Part shown: in pieces, positions 59,710-64,000 of the stretch
Position numbering within the stretch: position 1 is the stretch's first letter
How the letters are laid out: every line of letters begins with the position of its first letter
Assembly (NCBI RefSeq): GCF_019131995.1
Contig: NZ_JAHONA010000003.1
Coordinates: 62,001-126,000 of the forward strand
Origin: Collinsella aerofaciens
Lineage (GTDB): Bacteria > Actinomycetota > Coriobacteriia > Coriobacteriales > Coriobacteriaceae
Direction of reading: 5' to 3'
DNA length: 64,000 nucleotides
Notes under the pieces: generated by a model
The model's input: only the letters and a program-made list of their open reading frames with translations
The model's database searches: none
Told to the model about the DNA's origin: nothing
Position numbers and translations under genes: made by a program

Positions 59710-60477
59710 CTACTCGCCTGCCTTGACGACCATAGAAGCGAAGTCGGCAGCCTTGAGCGAAGCGCCGCCCACAAGGGCGCCATCAACGTCGGGCTTGGCG
59801 ACGAGCTCGGCGATGTTGCCGGGCTTAGCGGAACCACCGTACAGGACGCGGATGCCGTTAGCGAGCTCCTCGCCGAACATCTCCTTGAGGGTCTCACGGA
59901 TAGCGCCGCAGACCTCCTGAGCGTCCTCGGCGGTAGCGGTCTTGCCGGTGCCGATGGCCCAGATGGGCTCGTAGGCGACGACGACCTGCTTGGGGCAGGT
60001 GATCTCAAGACCAGCAAGGCCAGCCTTGACCTGGTTCACGACGTGCTCGACATAGGTACCAGCCTCGCGAACCTCGAGGGACTCGCCGCAGCAGAAGACG
60101 GGAACAAGGCCGGCGGCAACGAGAGCCTTAGCCTTCTTGTTCTGGTCCTCGTCGGTCTCGTGGAAGTAGTCGCGACGCTCGGAGTGACCGATGATGCAGT
60201 AGGTGCAGCCAGCGGACTTGAGCATGTCGCAAGAGGACTCACCGGTGAAGGCACCCTTGGCCTCCCAGTACACGTTCTGTGCACCGAGGGCGATGGGGGC
60301 AGCCTGAATGCGGTCATGAACCGTGGTGATGTCGATGGTCGGAGGGCAGACGAGCACCTCGACGCCAGCCGGAACCTCGGGCAGAGCCTGAGCCAGCTCG
60401 TCGGCGAGCTTGGCAGCCTCGGCGACGTCGTTGTTCATCTTCCAGTTACCAGCGATAAGAAGGGTGCGATTAGGCAT
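59710..60477 (-). CDS. tpiA: triosephosphate isomerase
   Basis: A 255-residue TIM. The catalytic Lys is in IAGNWKMNN, the His in IIGHSERR, and the Glu in VAYEPIWAIGTGKTA. It interconverts dihydroxyacetone phosphate and glyceraldehyde 3-phosphate. The start at 60477 overlaps the end of pgk by eight bases and has GGAGGCG upstream. A longer reading from 60540 would extend into pgk. Confidence 0.96.
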   Translation of the reverse strand: MPNRTLLIAGNWKMNNDVAEAAKLADELAQALPEVPAGVEVLVCPPTIDITTVHDRIQAAPIALGAQNVYWEAKGAFTGESSCDMLKSAGCTYCIIGHSERRDYFHETDEDQNKKAKALVAAGLVPVFCCGESLEVREAGTYVEHVVNQVKAGLAGLEITCPKQVVVAYEPIWAIGTGKTATAEDAQEVCGAIRETLKEMFGEELANGIRVLYGGSAKPGNIAELVAKPDVDGALVGGASLKAADFASMVVKAGE

Positions 60478-61660
60478 CGAGAAGCGCCTCCACTCCGGGC
60501 AGGGCCTTACCCTCGACGAGCTCCATGGAAGCGCCACCACCGGTGGAGATCCAGCTCATCTTGTCGGCCAGGTTGAACTTGTTGACAGCTGCGACAGAGT
60601 CGCCACCGCCGATGATCGAGGTGCAGTCGGCCTCGGCGACAGCCTCGGCGATAGCCTGGGTGCCGTGAGCGAAGTTATCGAACTCGAAGACGCCCATGGG
60701 GCCATTCCAGAACACGGTCTTGGCGCCCTTGACGGCCTCGGCGTAGAGCTCCTCGGTCTTGGGGCCGATGTCCATGCCCTCACGATCGTCGGGGATAGCG
60801 TCGGAAGCGACAACCTCGGGGACAGCGTCCTCGCCAAAGTGATCGGCAACGCGGTTGTCGATGGGGAGCAGGATCTTGACGCCCTTCTCCTCGGCCTTCT
60901 TGAGCATCTCGCCAGCGCGCTCGACCCAGTCCTCTTCCTTGAGGGACTGACCGACGGACAGGCCCTGAGCCAGGAAGAACGTGTAGGCCATACCGCCACC
61001 GATGATCAGGGTGTCAGCGGAGTCGATGAGGTGATCGAGAACGCCGATCTTGGAGGAAACCTTGGAACCGCCGACGATAGCGACGAAGGGGCGCTCGGGC
61101 TCGGCGAAGATGCCGGTCAGCGTGTCGACCTCCTTCTCGAGCAGGAAGCCGGCGACGGCAGGCAGGTAAGCGGCGGGGCCCACGACGGAACCCTGGGCGC
61201 GGTGAGCGGTGCCGAAGGCATCGAGAACGAAGACGTCACCATAGGAAGCGAGCTTCTTGGCGATCTCGGGATCGTTCTTCTTCTCGCGCTTATCGAAGCG
61301 GACGTTCTCGAGAACGAGAACCTTGCCCGGCTCGACGGCAGCGACGGCCTCGGCAGCCTTCTCGCCGTAAGTGTCGGCGACAAAGGCAACGTCGAGACCA
61401 GAGAGCTCGGCGAGCTTCTTGGCGACAGGCTCAAGGGAGAGCTCAGGCTGGAAGCCGGTGCCATCGGGACGGCCGAGGTGGCTCATGAGGATGACGCGAG
61501 CGTTGTGCTCAACGAGATAGTTGATGGTGGGCAGGGCAGCCTTGATACGGGTGGTGTCGCCAACGACGCCATCCTTGATAGGCACGTTGAAGTCAACGCG
61601 GACGAGAACGCGCTTGCCGTCGACATCGATGTCGCGGACGGTCTTCTTGGTAAAGGCCAT
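60470..61660 (-). CDS. pgk: phosphoglycerate kinase
   Basis: A 396-residue kinase. The N-terminal signature is VLVRVDFNVPIKDG, and substrate-binding arginines occur in LMSHLGRPDG. The nucleotide-side region is VAIVGGSKVSSKIGVLDHLI, and the C-terminal GGGDSVAAV loop closes the site. It makes ATP from 1,3-bisphosphoglycerate. The start is at 61660, behind AAAGGTAG. A terminator-like hairpin lies between it and gap. Confidence 0.96.
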   Translation of the reverse strand: MAFTKKTVRDIDVDGKRVLVRVDFNVPIKDGVVGDTTRIKAALPTINYLVEHNARVILMSHLGRPDGTGFQPELSLEPVAKKLAELSGLDVAFVADTYGEKAAEAVAAVEPGKVLVLENVRFDKREKKNDPEIAKKLASYGDVFVLDAFGTAHRAQGSVVGPAAYLPAVAGFLLEKEVDTLTGIFAEPERPFVAIVGGSKVSSKIGVLDHLIDSADTLIIGGGMAYTFFLAQGLSVGQSLKEEDWVERAGEMLKKAEEKGVKILLPIDNRVADHFGEDAVPEVVASDAIPDDREGMDIGPKTEELYAEAVKGAKTVFWNGPMGVFEFDNFAHGTQAIAEAVAEADCTSIIGGGDSVAAVNKFNLADKMSWISTGGGASMELVEGKALPGVEALLDA

Positions 61661-61716
61661 GTTTGCTTCTACCTTTCGTACGTGTCTGCCTCCCATTACG
61701 GCAGACGATTTCCTAT

Positions 61717-61760
61717 AAAAATGGCGCGACCCTAGGGTGTAAGCCCTATAAGGCCGCGCC
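61717..61760 (-). terminator. hairpin between gap and pgk
   Basis: A compound stem spans 61723-61760 (GGCGCG with CGCGCC outer, CCCTA/TAGGG inner), followed on the minus strand by TTTTT at 61721-61717. It could lower expression of pgk-tpiA-gpmI relative to gap. Confidence 0.75.
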
Positions 61761-61800
61761 CTTCTTTAGACGCTCAACGAGCTATTCGCTAAAAGCTAAA

Positions 61801-62826
61801 TTAAGCAACGAACTTCTCGAAGTACTTGATGGTGCGGACCATCTGAGAGGTGTAAGAGTTCTCGTTGTCGTACCAAGAGGTGACCTGAACGAGGGTCTGG
61901 CCGTTGCCGAGGTCAGAGCACATGGTCTGAGTGGCGTCGAAGATGGAGCCGTGGGTCTCGCCGATGATGTCGGTGGAGACGATGTCGTCCTCGTTGTAAC
62001 CGAAGGTCTCGGAGATGGTGGCAGCGTAGGCCTTCATAGCGGCGTTGACCTCGTCGACGGTGACCTTCTTGTCAACGACAGCGTAGAGGTTGGTGATGGA
62101 GCCGGTCGGCGTCGGGACGCGCTGGGCAGCACCGATGAGCTTACCGTTGAGCTCGGGGAGAACCAGGCCGATAGCCTTGGCAGCACCGGTGGTGTTGGGG
62201 ACGATGTTGACGGCGCAGGCGCGGCTACGACGCTTGTTGCCCTTGCGCTGCGGGCCGTCGAGCGGCATCTGGTCGCCGGTCCAGGCGTGAATGGTGGTCA
62301 TGATGCCGGACACGATGGGAGCGAAGTCGTTCAGACCCTTGGCCATCGGAGCGAGGCAGTTGGTGGTGCAGGAAGCAGCGGAGATGATGTTGTCCTCAGC
62401 GGTCAGCGTCTCATGGTTGACGTTGTACACGATGGTGGGCAGATCGCTGCCGGCCGGAGCGGAGATGACGACCTTCTTGGCGCCAGCGTTGATGTGGGCC
62501 TGAGCCTTAGCCTTGCTGGTGTAGAAGCCGGTGCACTCGAGAACGACGTCGACGTCGAGGTCGCCCCAAGGCAGGTTGTTGGCGTCGGCCTCCTTGTAGA
62601 TCTTGATCTCCTTGCCGTCAACGGTGATGGAATCCTCGCCAGCAACGACCTCGTGATCGCGAGCGTAGTTGCCCTGCGTGGAGTCGTACTTCAGCAGGTA
62701 AGCGAGCATATCGGGAGAGGTGAGGTCGTTGATAGCGACGATCTCGGAGCCCTCATGACCGAACATCTGACGGAAAGCCAGACGACCGATGCGACCGAAG
62801 CCGTTAATAGCAACCTTTACTGCCAT
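61801..62826 (-). CDS. gap: glyceraldehyde-3-phosphate dehydrogenase
   Basis: A 341-residue dehydrogenase. The NAD loop is [15 protein letters not shown], the catalytic Cys is in [16 protein letters not shown], the base His in [11 protein letters not shown], and the substrate Arg in [20 protein letters not shown]. It makes 1,3-bisphosphoglycerate. The start at 62826 has AAAGGAG upstream. It leads the lower-glycolysis block. An A/T palindrome upstream may be its operator. Confidence 0.96.
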   Translation of the reverse strand: MAVKVAINGFGRIGRLAFRQMFGHEGSEIVAINDLTSPDMLAYLLKYDSTQGNYARDHEVVAGEDSITVDGKEIKIYKEADANNLPWGDLDVDVVLECTGFYTSKAKAQAHINAGAKKVVISAPAGSDLPTIVYNVNHETLTAEDNIISAASCTTNCLAPMAKGLNDFAPIVSGIMTTIHAWTGDQMPLDGPQRKGNKRRSRACAVNIVPNTTGAAKAIGLVLPELNGKLIGAAQRVPTPTGSITNLYAVVDKKVTVDEVNAAMKAYAATISETFGYNEDDIVSTDIIGETHGSIFDATQTMCSDLGNGQTLVQVTSWYDNENSYTSQMVRTIKYFEKFVA

Positions 62827-62960
62827 TGTGTCTCCTTTCGTAAGGCCCCCGCGAGCTACAGCGCCCGCCGTTGAGGCCCACAAACTAACCACTCGCCTAA
62901 TATACCTTTTTTTTGACTTGAATTTCACGAGAATGCTCGAAATTGAAAATCAAATTTACG

Positions 62961-62974
62961 TTAAAACGTTTTAA
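62961..62974. promoter_or_regulatory. 14-bp A/T palindrome upstream of gap
   Basis: TTAAAACGTTTTAA is a perfect palindrome in the gap between whiA and the gap gene, about 140 bases before the gap start. A repressor such as a CggR-like or LacI-type protein could bind here, but no such gene is in the window. It might also serve at a promoter for the gap operon. Confidence 0.45.
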
Positions 62975-63019
62975 AGAGTAAAACAGCAGTTCAATCCCTA
63001 TATAAGCAGTTTCGTTCAA

Positions 63020-63949
63020 CTACCTGTTTGCTTCAATGAGCTTTTCAAGCCTCAAAACGCGATGGTACAGGGCAGACTTCGACAAGGGAGGGTCAGCCAT
63101 CTCCCCCAGATCGCGCAGTGACAGATCGGGATAGCGCTCGCGCAGGTCGCAAAAGACCGCCAAGGCGTCCGGAAGCGTGTCGCGCAAACCCCGCTGTTCG
63201 AGCTCATCGATCAACGCAAGCTGATGCTGGGCGGCACCCGCACTTCTGGTCTGGTTGGCGAGCTCGGCGTTCACGCGACGGTTTACGTCGTTCTTAACCA
63301 ATTTGACCGCGCGCGCTTCCTCGATCTCGGCAACGCTGCGCTTGGCACCGACCAGCTTTAGGAGCTGCTCGATCTCCTCGGCGCTCTTAATGTACACGGC
63401 ATATGACCCCCGCCGTGCATTAACACGAGCATGGACCCCAATCTGCTCCAACAGATCGCAAAGCCCCTTGGCATATTGCTCTCCCTGCACCGCGATCTCC
63501 AAATGAAAATCGCCGCGTGGATCGGCCACGAAGCCGCCCGCGATGAGCGCGCCGCGGATATAGGCAAGCCTGCAGCAGGGACGGGCAACGATATGCCGGG
63601 GCACGCCGGCGACAAGTCCTCCCCTGCGGTCGAGGATGCCCAGCAGCACCAGAGCCTTATCCAGGTCTGGCTGATCAGGCAAGGTGATGAGGTAGTTTCG
63701 AACCTTATGCAATACAGATTTACGAACGGTGAATTCCGTTTTGAGCTTAAGGATGCGATGCGTCAGTGTGATCATCGTGCGCGCGACGGCGCCCGTCTCG
63801 GTCGCGACCGTCAAACGATACCGCCCGGAGCCGGCCAGCGAAAGTGTACCGCTCACACGCGTCAGGGCGGCAAGCGTCGACAAATCGCAGTATTCACATT
63901 CGGGTTCGCAGCGCGCGAGCTCGTCACGCACCTCGGCGGTAAACGACAT
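63020..63949 (-). CDS. whiA: WhiA-family DNA-binding regulator
   Basis: A 309-residue WhiA. The N-terminal homing-endonuclease-like domain has PCCRLAYIRGALIAGGFVADPRGDFHLEI. A C-terminal helix-turn-helix is LRDLGEMADPPLSKSALYHRVLRLEKLIE. WhiA acts in cell division control and, in Streptomyces, sporulation. In most Gram-positives it follows yvcK. Here the upstream gene is at the window edge. No signal peptide is present; it acts on DNA in the cytosol. Confidence 0.94.
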   Translation of the reverse strand: MSFTAEVRDELARCEPECEYCDLSTLAALTRVSGTLSLAGSGRYRLTVATETGAVARTMITLTHRILKLKTEFTVRKSVLHKVRNYLITLPDQPDLDKALVLLGILDRRGGLVAGVPRHIVARPCCRLAYIRGALIAGGFVADPRGDFHLEIAVQGEQYAKGLCDLLEQIGVHARVNARRGSYAVYIKSAEEIEQLLKLVGAKRSVAEIEEARAVKLVKNDVNRRVNAELANQTRSAGAAQHQLALIDELEQRGLRDTLPDALAVFCDLRERYPDLSLRDLGEMADPPLSKSALYHRVLRLEKLIEANR

Positions 63950-63955
63950 GCAAGC

Positions 63956-64000
63956 CTATGCTTTCGTGTTGGCGCGCGAAAGGTCGCGATGGGAAATGCT
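63956..64000 (-). CDS. C-terminal end of an upstream gene, possibly YvcK-like
   Basis: One minus-strand frame ends at TAG (63956) six bases before whiA and reads ISHRDLSRANTKA. It would be the end of a gene entering from the right edge. The usual neighbour upstream of whiA is yvcK, but 14 residues are too few to identify it, and other frames are also open. Confidence 0.3.
   Translation of the reverse strand, partial: SISHRDLSRANTKA

Overview
The window reads as a GC-rich chromosomal segment from an anaerobic gut actinobacterium of the class Coriobacteriia, most likely Collinsella or a close relative. Supporting points, all inferred from content without database searching, are WhiA next to an Actinobacteria-style gene order, a TCGAAC-type LexA box, an anaerobic ribonucleotide reductase (nrdD/nrdG) under NrdR boxes, DUF3793 with flavodoxin, a fructoselysine (frl) operon, and many large intergenic palindromes. 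No rRNA, CRISPR array, transposase, integrase or prophage was seen.

Layout. 1-1434: end of a tcdA-like gene and a TatD-family gene. 1559-8339: a minus-strand operon for Amadori products (permease, amidohydrolase, frlC, frlB, frlD) behind a GntR/UTRA regulator and a clear operator. 8490-10055: two HAD phosphatases. 10546-13414: an accessory-looking three-gene cassette (unknown protein, ClpP-like peptidase, VirD4/TraG-like ATPase). 13556-20589: pgi, a possible one-domain Fe-ADH relative, PAP2, an SOS-controlled Y-family polymerase with YolD, an HMA copper protein with a CsoR-type operator, and DUF3793-flavodoxin. 20722-23827: a polar amino-acid ABC importer with an unusual permease fusion. 23975-29981: nfo, oxidoreductases, dispersed palindromic repeats and a secreted protein. 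30294-32780: metY divergent from a LysR regulator, with a possible cysteine leader peptide. 32880-41032: rnhA, Gfo/Idh, acylphosphatase, a PerR-like regulator, HAD, UreE-like, FKBP, M19 dipeptidase, YgjP-type metalloprotease and folate genes (folE, HD protein, folB). 41099-44329: nrdDG. 44928-50897: six tRNA genes (Val, three Gly, Cys, Leu), a GH13 alpha-glucosidase, and a partner-switching stress module (STAS-kinase fusion plus SpoIIE-type phosphatase). 51494-57436: an oligopeptide ABC importer (oppABCDF). 57732-62826: secG, gpmI, tpiA, pgk, gap. 63020-64000: whiA and the edge of an upstream gene.

The genes fit a fermentative, asaccharolytic-to-saccharolytic gut lifestyle: uptake of peptides, amino acids and glycated amino acids, lower glycolysis grouped in one block, and oxygen-independent deoxynucleotide synthesis. 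The most unusual parts are the ClpP-like/VirD4-like cassette, the modified frl operon, the putative metY attenuation leader with a LysR site at about -66, a shared palindromic A/T element upstream of three tRNA promoters, and at least six large palindromic intergenic elements. Start sites were revised wherever a Shine-Dalgarno (SD) sequence pointed to an internal start codon.
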